The notes beneath the pieces are model-generated. The model had not been told where the DNA came from. It saw only the letters and a list, made by a program, of their open reading frames with translations, and made no database searches. Below, piece by piece: positions 18,190 through 26,416 of a stretch of DNA of 46,448 nt. The stretch's first letter is position 1; each line of letters starts with the position of its first letter. A program made the position numbers and the translations under genes. The DNA is taken from assembly GCA_943324745.2 (NCBI GenBank), contig CALPMT020000024.1, positions 1 to 46,448 of the forward strand, read 5' to 3'. The DNA comes from Chitinophaga pinensis (lineage in GTDB: Bacteria > Bacteroidota > Bacteroidia > Flavobacteriales_D > Crocinitomicaceae).

Positions 18190-20324
18190 TAAAAAGTGAA
18201 TTTGTAAGAAATGGAAGGTAGAATGGTAAATAGAGAAACTTGTTTTGCTTTTGTTTCAACTGAGAACTTGGATAAATCCCCAGTAGTTTCAAAGTACAAG
18301 TAAAAAGGATTCTGTCGACCGTAAACATTGTAAATGGAGAAGTTCAAAGTTGATTCTTTTGATTCTGTTTTATTTATTTGATAAGTTAACGAAACATCAG
18401 CTCTGTGGTAAGCTGGGATTCTGTAAGAATTTTTAGGTGAATACGTATTAATAACATTGCCTTGTAAAAAATACCGTGAGAGAGGTATGGTCATTGTGTT
18501 GCCTGTTTTGTATGTGAACACTCCCGAAAAACTCCATTTATTAGTCAATTGATAATTGAAAACAAGCGAAATATCATGTCTTCTATCATTTTTAGCATAA
18601 AAAGTTCTTCCATTTTCAATGTCATTAAAATTACGTGTAGATTGAGAAAGTGTGTAACCAAGCCAACCTGTTAATTTTCCGACAGTTTTCTTCCCGAAAA
18701 ATTCTATCCCATAGGATTGTCCTTTACCAAAATAAAAATTGTCATCGTAATTAGATTGAATCTTTATTAAACTCAACACTCCTTCTTTATACTCAATTAG
18801 ATTATCCATTTGTTTGTAATATGTTTCCACAGAAATTTCAATATTTTTAATTGGAAAATTTTTGTAATAACCAATTGAATATTGTCTTCCAATTTGTGGT
18901 TTAACAATTGAGCTACTTGGTATCCAAACATCCGTTGGTAATGAAATAGAAGAGACAGGCGCAAGATGAATGTATTGATAATTTTGAGAAAAATTAGCTT
19001 TAAATGATGCATTCGTTGACAACGTATATTTGAGTGAAAATCTAGGTTCGGGATTCAGATAGCTACTTACAACTTTACCTGATTTCACAATTACTGAATC
19101 TTTCAATCCATATCCTTTAGAATAATCATAGCGTGTGAAAGGTCCTATTTGCAGATATGAACTTAATCTTAAGCCAGCAGAAATTTCAAGTTTTTCATTG
19201 AATTTATATTCGTTACTGATATAAATTGAACCTTCATTTCCATTTAAATTTATTAGATCCGAATAATTAAATTTAGCTAGACCTCCATTGGCTTGAAAAT
19301 TATTTGGACTGATTTGGTGGATGGTATTTTCTAACCCTATTCGCCACGTTGATTGCGCTGAATTTCGATTATAATACTCTATTTTTGATACATAATCTTT
19401 ATTTGTAGAAAACAATTCAAATGAATAATTATAAATCGACGCCCCGAAATTCATTTGATAATCTGTAATTCCTATTGTAGTGTTTAGACTTGATTTTTCA
19501 TTGATGGTATGTATAAGTTTGGCGGATATTAATTTGGTTCCCCAATTTATTTTATTCGAGAATGTTTTATCTCTGACATCATCATATAAAAATTTGTCAG
19601 CACCCATAAAACCAGTTATATAGAGCTTGTTTTTTGAATTTAACCGATGGAAGTATTTAAAATTTAAGTCATAGAAAAAGTAATTCGTTTGAAAATTTGT
19701 ATTTCCACCATTAAAAATGCCTTTTATAAGATCAACATATGTTCTTCGTATGGAAAACAAAAGTGAACTCGTATCTTTTTTTAGTGGACCCTGAATGGTT
19801 AAAGTGGAAGCCAATATTCCAATATTACCATCTATTTTCCATTGTTTCAAATTTCCATTAGTAGTAGTTAGTGCAATTAATGAGGAAACTCTTCCTCCGT
19901 AATTAGCTGGCATTCCACCTTTATGAAGATCTATTTTTTGAATCGTGTTTGAATTAAAAACGGAGAAAAAACCAAATAAATGTGAAACATTATAAATCGG
20001 AATATCGTCAATTGTAATTAAATTTTGATCGATTCCACCTCCGCGTACATAGATACCATTACCATCACCAGAAGATTGAATTCCCGGTAATAATTGCATA
20101 GCTTTTATAGGATCATTTTCTCCTAAAAATTGAGGGAGTTTTTCTAATTCTTTTTTGGTAAGTGTTATTCCTCCGACTTCTGTTTCCTCAAAGCTTGATT
20201 TTGTTTTAACGATTGCTTGTTCTAAGACTTTGCTATTCTCTTGGTTTAAACTGTCTGAATGTTGAGCTTGGACACCTTTATAAAACAGAATATTTATAAA
20301 ACAGAACAGTATATATTTAAACAT
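18189..20324 (-). CDS. TonB-dependent receptor without N-terminal carboxypeptidase-like domain, 711 aa
   Basis: After a signal peptide (cleavage near residue 20, VQAQ) the protein enters a plug domain quickly: PQFLGENDPIKAMQLLPGIQ, YVRGGGIDQNLITIDD and FGFFSVFNSNTIQKIDLHKGG, then a 22-strand-type barrel ending in YKFTF. The plug motifs match those of the receptor at 33644 almost word for word, but that paralogue has an extra CarboxypepD-like domain of about 85 residues, which is missing here. Such receptors import large or scarce ligands through the outer membrane using TonB. The gene lies in a leftward run after kynU, kmo and a barrel gene, and directly before DUF4249. Confidence 0.92.
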   Translation of the reverse strand: MFKYILFCFINILFYKGVQAQHSDSLNQENSKVLEQAIVKTKSSFEETEVGGITLTKKELEKLPQFLGENDPIKAMQLLPGIQSSGDGNGIYVRGGGIDQNLITIDDIPIYNVSHLFGFFSVFNSNTIQKIDLHKGGMPANYGGRVSSLIALTTTNGNLKQWKIDGNIGILASTLTIQGPLKKDTSSLLFSIRRTYVDLIKGIFNGGNTNFQTNYFFYDLNFKYFHRLNSKNKLYITGFMGADKFLYDDVRDKTFSNKINWGTKLISAKLIHTINEKSSLNTTIGITDYQMNFGASIYNYSFELFSTNKDYVSKIEYYNRNSAQSTWRIGLENTIHQISPNNFQANGGLAKFNYSDLINLNGNEGSIYISNEYKFNEKLEISAGLRLSSYLQIGPFTRYDYSKGYGLKDSVIVKSGKVVSSYLNPEPRFSLKYTLSTNASFKANFSQNYQYIHLAPVSSISLPTDVWIPSSSIVKPQIGRQYSIGYYKNFPIKNIEISVETYYKQMDNLIEYKEGVLSLIKIQSNYDDNFYFGKGQSYGIEFFGKKTVGKLTGWLGYTLSQSTRNFNDIENGRTFYAKNDRRHDISLVFNYQLTNKWSFSGVFTYKTGNTMTIPLSRYFLQGNVINTYSPKNSYRIPAYHRADVSLTYQINKTESKESTLNFSIYNVYGRQNPFYLYFETTGDLSKFSVETKAKQVSLFTILPSISYKFTF

Positions 20325-20336
20325 CTAATCTTCGAA

Positions 20337-21197
20337 TTACTTGTTTTGCATATATTCCTCATTACGCTTTCTATCTTCTTCGGAACCGAAATTTTCACAA
20401 CCTCCTTGAGATCTTTTTTCAAATAAATAAATGAATTTTAACTTGAAAATAACTGGTAAATATTCACTTGAAAACCAATTGGTTCTTGCGCTTCCTTTAT
20501 GCCATTCATACATGCCAAAAATTGGAAGTTGCATGGAGGGTATGATATAACTCCCTCTTTTTAATTTTAAACCAATGCCTAAGTTATAATGTAGCTGAGC
20601 GAAGAAGTGTCCTGAAAATGCTTGTGTGTTAATTTTTAGTGCTGCTAACTCTTGATCCGTTTTATCGTAAGACGAATTTTTAAATACTCGGTAATCTAAG
20701 TTTATACCCAATCCATTATCAATCAAAATGGTAGTTTTTGGAATATACCAAGTATGATGAAAGGTTAGTCGAGAAGTAATATTTCCTAAATAAAAGGAAC
20801 CAAGAGAAACTTGATTTTCTGTTTTAAGAACTGAATTATATACTGTTGTATTTTCTGATCCACCATATAAATTTAAACCAATCCCCCAATCTGTATATTT
20901 CACCAAATTCCCCCATTTAAATTTAGGTTTTTTCAAGTTGAATGAAACTGTTCCAATTTCAGCAAACAATCCAAATCTACCTTTGGGTTGAAATTTGTAG
21001 AGCTTACGTGTGTCTATGAATAAACTACTTGTGTCCACAAAGGTATAGGTAGTTCCAAATGAATAGGCTAAACCTCTATTGCTAAGGTTTCGATAATCTT
21101 TGGGGCCACCAAAAAAGTCTTTCCTACTTTTTTTTTGAGCAATTACCGAACTATAACTAAGCAAGGAAAGTACAATAAGTAGTAAACATTTCATCAA
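20337..21197 (-). CDS. Hypothetical outer membrane protein, 286 aa
   Basis: A signal peptide (MMKCLLLIVLSLLSYSSVIAQ) leads to a protein of alternating aromatic/polar segments (FGLFAEIGTVSFNLKK, WGIGLNLYGG, HFFAQLHYNLGIGLKLK) that looks like a beta-barrel. Its last 25 residues are charged (EDRKRNEEYMQNK), so it does not end in a barrel-closing Phe. I do not recognise a family. It begins three bases after the kmo stop and ends 12 bases before the TonB receptor, so it is almost certainly transcribed with both. It may be an accessory of the receptor. Confidence 0.8.
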   Translation of the reverse strand: MMKCLLLIVLSLLSYSSVIAQKKSRKDFFGGPKDYRNLSNRGLAYSFGTTYTFVDTSSLFIDTRKLYKFQPKGRFGLFAEIGTVSFNLKKPKFKWGNLVKYTDWGIGLNLYGGSENTTVYNSVLKTENQVSLGSFYLGNITSRLTFHHTWYIPKTTILIDNGLGINLDYRVFKNSSYDKTDQELAALKINTQAFSGHFFAQLHYNLGIGLKLKRGSYIIPSMQLPIFGMYEWHKGSARTNWFSSEYLPVIFKLKFIYLFEKRSQGGCENFGSEEDRKRNEEYMQNK

Positions 21198-21200
21198 TTA

Positions 21201-22538
21201 TTATTTCACTAACGTCAATAATTTTTCCATTACCTCTGGTGCATCCCAATTTTCGTGTATGTTATCCATTTTCAAGATTTCCCCCATGATTACATCTTGT
21301 GCTTTTCCGTTCCTAATCGCTTGGCTATAAGGGATGTGGCTAAATGTAACTTGGGAATACAATGGAATCCATTTTTCTGGATATAATTTACTAAATTTCG
21401 CTTCTATTTTCTTTTGTAACAAGAAGTTAGGGTCTGCTGTTAAATCACGCATTTCTACATAATTTTGTAAGGCTAAATCTAAAATGGCATTTCCTTCAGG
21501 TACACGTCTCTCGGAGAAACGACCTAATAATCCATCCCAATTTCCATTAGATTCTTCATGCATTTCATGGAAAACCGTACAATCTTCAAACGCACAATTC
21601 ATGCCTTGTCCATAAAAAGGAACGATTGCATGTGCAGCATCTCCAATTAAAACAACGTCTTCTTTATAGTTCCAAGGTGTACATCGTACCATTATTAATG
21701 TGGAAGTTTGATTACTAAAATAGTCATCTAACAAAGTTGGCATCATTGCTACAGCATCCGGAAAGGTTTTATCAAAGAAAGCAGAAACTTGTTCTCTCGT
21801 TTCTAAGCTTTCAAAAGAAACTTCTCCTTTCATTGGGAAGAATAAAGTACAGGTAAAACTTCCATCCAAATTAGCCAATGCAATCATCATAAATTCTCCG
21901 CGAGGCCAGATATGTAGACAATTTTTGTCTAATTTATGCGTTCCGTCTTCATTTGCAGGAATAACTAATTCTTTGTATCCGTGGTCCAAATATTTTTGAG
22001 AGTAATCGAACATTGTACTTTTTTGCATACGCATACGTACTGCTGAAAATGCGCCATCTGTAGCGAATACTTTATCTACTTGGTGCTTTTCGCGTTCCCC
22101 TGTCTCAGAATTATCAAAGGTTAAGGTGTTTGTATTTAAATCGATATCGTTACATTTTCGATTGAAATAGTAAGAAATGGAAGGATATTGGTCTGCCAAA
22201 TTCATTAATTTTTGGTTCAACCCACCACGTGATACTGAATAGATTGCTTCGTCTTCTTTTCCGTAAGGTTGGTATGTCAAAGTACCATCTAGTGCATGCA
22301 TACAACGTTTGTACATTGGGATTGCAATTTCGCGAATATCGTCTGCAATACCTGCCAATTCTAGCGCTTTCCAACCTCTATGCGACAATGCTAAATTGAT
22401 CGATCTTCCTGCAATCAATTTTGCCTTACGTAAATCTGTTCGTCTTTCAAAAACAGACACTTCATATCCTTTTTTCGCCATTAATATGGCTTGTAAACTT
22501 CCTGCTAAACCGGCTCCTACTACTGCTATTTTTTTCAT
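21201..22538 (-). CDS. kmo: Kynurenine 3-monooxygenase
   Basis: This FAD enzyme hydroxylates L-kynurenine to 3-hydroxykynurenine with NADPH and O2 in tryptophan breakdown. FAD motifs are plain: the dinucleotide fold VVGAGLAGSLQAI at residue 5 onward, and the C-terminal GDAAHAIVPFYGQGMN. The start at 22538 (MKKIAVVGAG) is preferred; the longer reading from 22574 would encode its first codons from a perfect 20-bp palindrome, which is more likely a regulatory or hairpin site. It follows kynU by 51 bases. The product feeds kynureninase to give 3-hydroxyanthranilate. No haaO or tryptophan dioxygenase is in the window. Confidence 0.96.
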   Translation of the reverse strand: MKKIAVVGAGLAGSLQAILMAKKGYEVSVFERRTDLRKAKLIAGRSINLALSHRGWKALELAGIADDIREIAIPMYKRCMHALDGTLTYQPYGKEDEAIYSVSRGGLNQKLMNLADQYPSISYYFNRKCNDIDLNTNTLTFDNSETGEREKHQVDKVFATDGAFSAVRMRMQKSTMFDYSQKYLDHGYKELVIPANEDGTHKLDKNCLHIWPRGEFMMIALANLDGSFTCTLFFPMKGEVSFESLETREQVSAFFDKTFPDAVAMMPTLLDDYFSNQTSTLIMVRCTPWNYKEDVVLIGDAAHAIVPFYGQGMNCAFEDCTVFHEMHEESNGNWDGLLGRFSERRVPEGNAILDLALQNYVEMRDLTADPNFLLQKKIEAKFSKLYPEKWIPLYSQVTFSHIPYSQAIRNGKAQDVIMGEILKMDNIHENWDAPEVMEKLLTLVK

Positions 22539-22556
22539 ATTAATACGATATTGTAC

Positions 22557-22576
22557 AGATGTTACATGTAACATCT
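22557..22576. promoter_or_regulatory. Perfect 20-bp palindrome between kynU and kmo
   Basis: AGATGTTACATGTAACATCT reads the same on both strands over all 20 bases. It lies 18 bases before the kmo start and 13 after the kynU stop. It may be an operator for an internal kmo promoter or, in the transcript, a stem of about eight pairs that affects kmo translation. No T-run follows, so a terminator is unlikely. Confidence 0.55.
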
Positions 22577-22589
22577 TATGTTTTATTTT

Positions 22590-23870
22590 TTATGCCAATT
22601 CCACAATTGCATCCGCCAAATGTTTACCAAAATAATAAACATCTTCAAACGAATTATATAAAGGCACTGGTGCTAAACGAATTACATTAGGCTCTCTCCA
22701 ATCGGCAACAACTCCTGCTTCGCTCAATTTATCGAAAATTGCTTTTCCTTTTCCGTGGACTAGCATGGATAATTGTGCTCCACGTTGCGTTTTATTTCTT
22801 GGAGTGATAATTTCTAAAGTGCACAATTCTTTATGTGTTGAAGAAATATCATCGATGATAAATTCTAAATAAGCGGTTAATTGATCGCGTTTTCCACACA
22901 ATTTTTCCATCCCTACTTCATCAAAAATATCCAAAGATGCTAAGTGAGCAGCCATTCCTAATACTGGCGCATTACTTAATTGCCATCCTTCCGCTCCTGG
23001 CATTGGTTGAAAACCTGGTTCCATTAAGAAACGCACCGATTTATCGTGACCCCACCATCCTGCAAAGCGAGGTAATTCAGGTCTGTTTGCATGTCTTTCG
23101 TGCACATACATACCAGAAACACCTCCTGGCGATGAATTTAAATATTTATAGGAACACCAAGCTGCGAAGTCAACCCCCCAATCGTGTAGTTTAAGGTGGA
23201 TATTTCCTGCTGCGTGTGCTAAGTCGAATCCAGCAATTGCTCCTACAGCATGTGCTGCTTCTGTGATTTTTTGCATGTCAAACAATTGACCAGAATAGTA
23301 GTTTACGCCACCAATCATCACTAATGCTAATTCATCACCAACTTCTGCAATTTTTGCTAGAATATCTACTTCGTTGATTAAATGTTCTCCTTCTCTTGGT
23401 GCAATCTCGATCAAGTCAGTTGCTAAATCCAAGCCATGGAATTTAATTTGCGATTCCAAAGCATATTGATCACTTGGGAATGCTTTTGCCTCACAAATGA
23501 TTTTTTTACGTTTACCTCGTGGTGCGAAAAAAGACACCATTAACAAGTGTAAATTTGTTGTCAATGAATGTGTTACAACTACCTCTCCTGGCAATGCACC
23601 AACCACTTTCGCGATTTTTTGGGTTAAATTTTCGTGGTAACTAAACCAAGGTCTTTTTCCATGAAAATGGCCTTCCACACCCCATTTTGCCCAATCGTCT
23701 AACTCTTGTTGGATGTATGAACCAGCTGTTTTAGGTTGTAATCCCAAGGAATTTCCTGTGAAATAACGAACTTGATTTTCGTGAAATGTTGGTAAAAAGA
23801 AACGATCTCTGTACGCTCGTAATGAATCGTTTGCGTCTTGTTGTTGCGCGTATGAAAGTGTATTTTCCAT
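22590..23870 (-). CDS. kynU: Kynureninase
   Basis: A PLP enzyme that cleaves 3-hydroxykynurenine (or kynurenine) to 3-hydroxyanthranilate (or anthranilate) plus alanine. The PLP lysine is Lys242 in [12 protein letters not shown], with the cofactor Asp at [11 protein letters not shown] (216). TGNSLGLQP and the C-terminal [21 protein letters not shown] are strong family signatures, and 426 residues is the expected length. It is the first gene of a leftward operon that continues with kmo and outer membrane genes. An exact -7 box and an inverted repeat precede it. The route may supply NAD precursors or degrade tryptophan; later enzymes are not in the window. Confidence 0.97.
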   Translation of the reverse strand: MENTLSYAQQQDANDSLRAYRDRFFLPTFHENQVRYFTGNSLGLQPKTAGSYIQQELDDWAKWGVEGHFHGKRPWFSYHENLTQKIAKVVGALPGEVVVTHSLTTNLHLLMVSFFAPRGKRKKIICEAKAFPSDQYALESQIKFHGLDLATDLIEIAPREGEHLINEVDILAKIAEVGDELALVMIGGVNYYSGQLFDMQKITEAAHAVGAIAGFDLAHAAGNIHLKLHDWGVDFAAWCSYKYLNSSPGGVSGMYVHERHANRPELPRFAGWWGHDKSVRFLMEPGFQPMPGAEGWQLSNAPVLGMAAHLASLDIFDEVGMEKLCGKRDQLTAYLEFIIDDISSTHKELCTLEIITPRNKTQRGAQLSMLVHGKGKAIFDKLSEAGVVADWREPNVIRLAPVPLYNSFEDVYYFGKHLADAIVELA

Positions 23871-23902
23871 GTTGAAAATAATAGTAGTAATACAATTAAA
23901 AT

Positions 23903-23920
23903 GATTAATCTTAATTAATC
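23903..23920 (-). promoter_or_regulatory. Inverted repeat at the predicted kynU transcription start
   Basis: GATTAAT (23903-23909) and ATTAATC (23914-23920) form a perfect 7-bp inverted repeat with a 4-base spacer, right after the -7 box. A repressor there would block kynU transcription; an Lrp/AsnC-type regulator is one candidate from other kynurenine operons. Confidence 0.45.
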
Positions 23921-23925
23921 GGTCT

Positions 23926-23933
23926 CAAAGATA
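23926..23933 (-). promoter_or_regulatory. -7 promoter box of the kynU operon
   Basis: TATCTTTG on the minus strand matches TAnnTTTG exactly. A start near 23921 would give a leader of about 50 bases. The best -33 is GTG about 17 bases upstream, only a near match. Confidence 0.55.
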
Positions 23934-23953
23934 CAATTAACTTCATAAAACAC

Positions 23954-23961
23954 TAAATTTA
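23954..23961 (+). promoter_or_regulatory. Weak -7 box of hemL
   Basis: TAAATTTA differs from TAnnTTTG in the last base and sits 27 bases before the hemL ATG. It overlaps the upstream control region of divergent kynU. Confidence 0.3.
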
Positions 23962-23988
23962 CATCCACAATTTCAAATCATTTATCCT

Positions 23989-25278
23989 ATGAAAACAACA
24001 ACTTCCGAAGCCTTATATGCTACTGCAAAAAATTATTTTCCTGGTGGTGTAAATTCCCCTGTACGTGCTTTTAAATCGGTGGATGGATCGCCGTTGTTTA
24101 TCAAAAAAGGAAATGGTTGCCGTATTTGGGATGAAGACGATAATGAATTTGTGGATTTCTGCTGTAGCTGGGGGCCACTAATTTTAGGGCATAATCATCC
24201 TGCGGTTTATGAAAAAGTGGTTGCAACTATGCAAAATGGATCTAGTTTTGGCGCACCAACGCGTTTGGAAAATGAATTAGCAGAATTAATTTTATCGCGC
24301 AACCCATTTATAGAAAAATTACGTTTTGTGAGTTCTGGTACAGAAGCGGTGATGTCAGCATTACGTTTGGCGCGCGGATATACAGGAAAAGATAAAGTAA
24401 TCAAATTTGAAGGATGTTACCATGGTCACGTAGATGCTATGTTGGTAAAAGCGGGGAGTGGTTTAGTTACGTTTGGAGCTTCTTCAAGTGCGGGTGTTCC
24501 TGAAAGCTTTGCACAAGAAACGATTGTACTTCCATTGAACGATATTGAAGCATTAAAAACATGTGTTGCGAATTATAAAAACGAAATTGCGTGTGCGATT
24601 ATCGAACCAATTCCAGCAAACAACGGTTTATTATTACAAGAAAAAACATTCTTAGTTGCATTACGCGAAATTTGTACAGAGAACGGAATATTATTGTTTT
24701 TTGACGAGGTTATTTCTGGTTTCCGAGTTGCATTTTCTGGTGCTGCAGAACATTATGGTATTAAACCTGACCTAGTTACCTATGGTAAAATCATCGGTGG
24801 AGGTTTGCCAGTTGGTGCTTATGGTGCAAGCAAAGAAATTATGGCCCGTGTTTCTCCAGATGGGGATGTGTATCAAGCAGGAACTTTATCTGGAAATCCA
24901 GTGGCAATGGCTGCAGGAATTGCACAGTTAACCGAGTGTGCTAAACCTGGTTTTTATGAAGAATTAGAAAAACGTACCGTTGATTTTATAGCACCAATTA
25001 ATGCACACGCGAAAGCGAATAATTATGCTTTTGAAATTCATACGATCGGATCAATCTTTTGGTTGTCTTTTGCCGGTAATAAAACCATTCGTCGTGCAGA
25101 TGACATCGACCCAGATATGACTGGCTTTAGACATTTACACCATGCTTTATTGGAAGTGGGAGTTTATTTAGGTCCAAGTGGTTATGAAGTAGGATTTGTC
25201 TCTCAAGCACATACTCCCGACATTTTAGCGGAAGTTGCGATGAAGTTTTGCCAAGCATTGGATGTGATTTATAAGTAA
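23989..25278 (+). CDS. hemL: Glutamate-1-semialdehyde 2,1-aminomutase
   Basis: This class III PLP aminotransferase converts glutamate-1-semialdehyde to 5-aminolevulinate for haem synthesis by the C5 route. Diagnostic motifs are FPGGVNSPVRAF near the start, VSSGTEAVMSALRLAR, the cofactor site FFDEVISGFR (Asp239) and the PLP lysine Lys267 in TYGKIIGGGLPVGAYG. The 429 residues equal the family norm. It is transcribed alone, divergent from kynU over a 118-base gap holding both promoters, and converges with the dehydrogenase gene at 25478. Confidence 0.97.
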   Translation: MKTTTSEALYATAKNYFPGGVNSPVRAFKSVDGSPLFIKKGNGCRIWDEDDNEFVDFCCSWGPLILGHNHPAVYEKVVATMQNGSSFGAPTRLENELAELILSRNPFIEKLRFVSSGTEAVMSALRLARGYTGKDKVIKFEGCYHGHVDAMLVKAGSGLVTFGASSSAGVPESFAQETIVLPLNDIEALKTCVANYKNEIACAIIEPIPANNGLLLQEKTFLVALREICTENGILLFFDEVISGFRVAFSGAAEHYGIKPDLVTYGKIIGGGLPVGAYGASKEIMARVSPDGDVYQAGTLSGNPVAMAAGIAQLTECAKPGFYEELEKRTVDFIAPINAHAKANNYAFEIHTIGSIFWLSFAGNKTIRRADDIDPDMTGFRHLHHALLEVGVYLGPSGYEVGFVSQAHTPDILAEVAMKFCQALDVIYK

Positions 25279-25477
25279 AATTTTTAGCACAGAGGAATTT
25301 GAGAAAGTGACCTTGATTGCTTAATTAGAGGGCGCAGAGATGTTCTAACTTTGCTAGAAAACAAAAACTATACATTTTGACGCAGTCAAAAGTCTCTGCG
25401 AACTTAGAAACGCAAATTTGTTAAAAGCTTAACTACCTCTGCGAGAATATTACCTAATTTGATTTTTTTGAAGGATA
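25279..25477. other. Convergent gap with ctctgcg-type repeat
   Basis: The 199 bases between the convergent hemL and dehydrogenase genes hold no gene. CGCAGAGA (25333-25340) and TCTCTGCG (25393-25400) are perfect inverted copies, and CTCTGCGA recurs at 25394 and 25437. From memory, such ctctgcg-type intergenic repeats are frequent in flavobacterial genomes. They could serve as a shared terminator region, but no clean stem with T-run is present. Confidence 0.4.
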
Positions 25478-26416
25478 TTATCGATAAAACGCCAATATCT
25501 TATCGGCTAATACATCACTTAATTTATAATAACTTTCTGTCGTCCAACCTCCCACATGTGGGGTCAGAATGACTTTGTTAGATGCTATTAATTCTTGAAA
25601 GCTGCTCAATCGTTCACTGTCTGAAAAATGTTCGAAACTTGCTTTTTCAAATTCAAGAACGTCCAATCCTGTACCTTTCACCTGACCTTTTGAAATTGCA
25701 TTCAATAATGCTTGCGTATCCACAATTTTACCTCTCGAAAGGTTTAATAAGTAGATTGGTTTAGAAATCGATTCAAAAAAGTGTTCATTGACCCAATAGA
25801 GCGTTTCTTCATTTTGGGGAATGTGAAAACTAATAACATCTGCTTCTTGGTAGAGTTGCTCTAAAGAAACTTGGGTTACAAAATCATCTGCAATAGTAGG
25901 TAAGTATTTATCGTATACTAGTACTTTACAATCAAACCCACGGAGTTTTTTAGCAAAAGCACGACCATTGTTTCCGTAACCAATGATTCCAACGGTTTTG
26001 CTGTCTAATTCTTCCCCGCGATTTCCTTCGCGATCCCAAATACCTTGTCGAACTTGTTGATCTCCTTGTATAAACTTATTAAGTAACGCTAATAACATTC
26101 CTAATGCATGTTCTCCAACTGCATTTCGATTTCCTTCAGGTGCATTAAATAGTTGAATATTTCGTTCACGGCAATAGGACTCATCGATGTTTTCCATACC
26201 TGCCCCAGAACGAGCAATGAATTGTAATTTAGGTGCATGTTTTAAGAATGATTCATGCATTGGAAAACGCGAACGAATAACGATACCTAAAGCATCATTT
26301 ACCAATGAATTACATGTTTCCAAGTCGAATTTGGTAGCATCTAAACATTGAAAACCCGCACGGGTTAACCGTTCTTCTAAAATCGGATGAACTTTATCTA
26401 AAAAAACAACTTTCAT
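25478..26416 (-). CDS. D-2-hydroxyacid dehydrogenase (phosphoglycerate dehydrogenase-like), 312 aa
   Basis: The protein follows the D-isomer 2-hydroxyacid dehydrogenase plan: substrate domain halves around a Rossmann domain with GYGNNG (146-151) and the NAD-ribose acid Asp169. The catalytic Arg228 (LSRGKIVD), a Glu in the LDVLEFE loop and His287 (TPHVGG) are in place, so it should be an active NAD enzyme. It has no ACT domain and is shorter than E. coli SerA, and may be a short 3-phosphoglycerate dehydrogenase or act on another 2-hydroxyacid. Its start shares one base with the stop of the YwqK-like gene. No serC is nearby to support serine synthesis. Confidence 0.88.
   Translation of the reverse strand: MKVVFLDKVHPILEERLTRAGFQCLDATKFDLETCNSLVNDALGIVIRSRFPMHESFLKHAPKLQFIARSGAGMENIDESYCRERNIQLFNAPEGNRNAVGEHALGMLLALLNKFIQGDQQVRQGIWDREGNRGEELDSKTVGIIGYGNNGRAFAKKLRGFDCKVLVYDKYLPTIADDFVTQVSLEQLYQEADVISFHIPQNEETLYWVNEHFFESISKPIYLLNLSRGKIVDTQALLNAISKGQVKGTGLDVLEFEKASFEHFSDSERLSSFQELIASNKVILTPHVGGWTTESYYKLSDVLADKILAFYR

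Noticed and set aside
22539-22574. Twelve-residue N-terminal extension of Kmo
   Set aside because: The Rossmann fold begins at once from 22538 and the extension is encoded by a palindrome.
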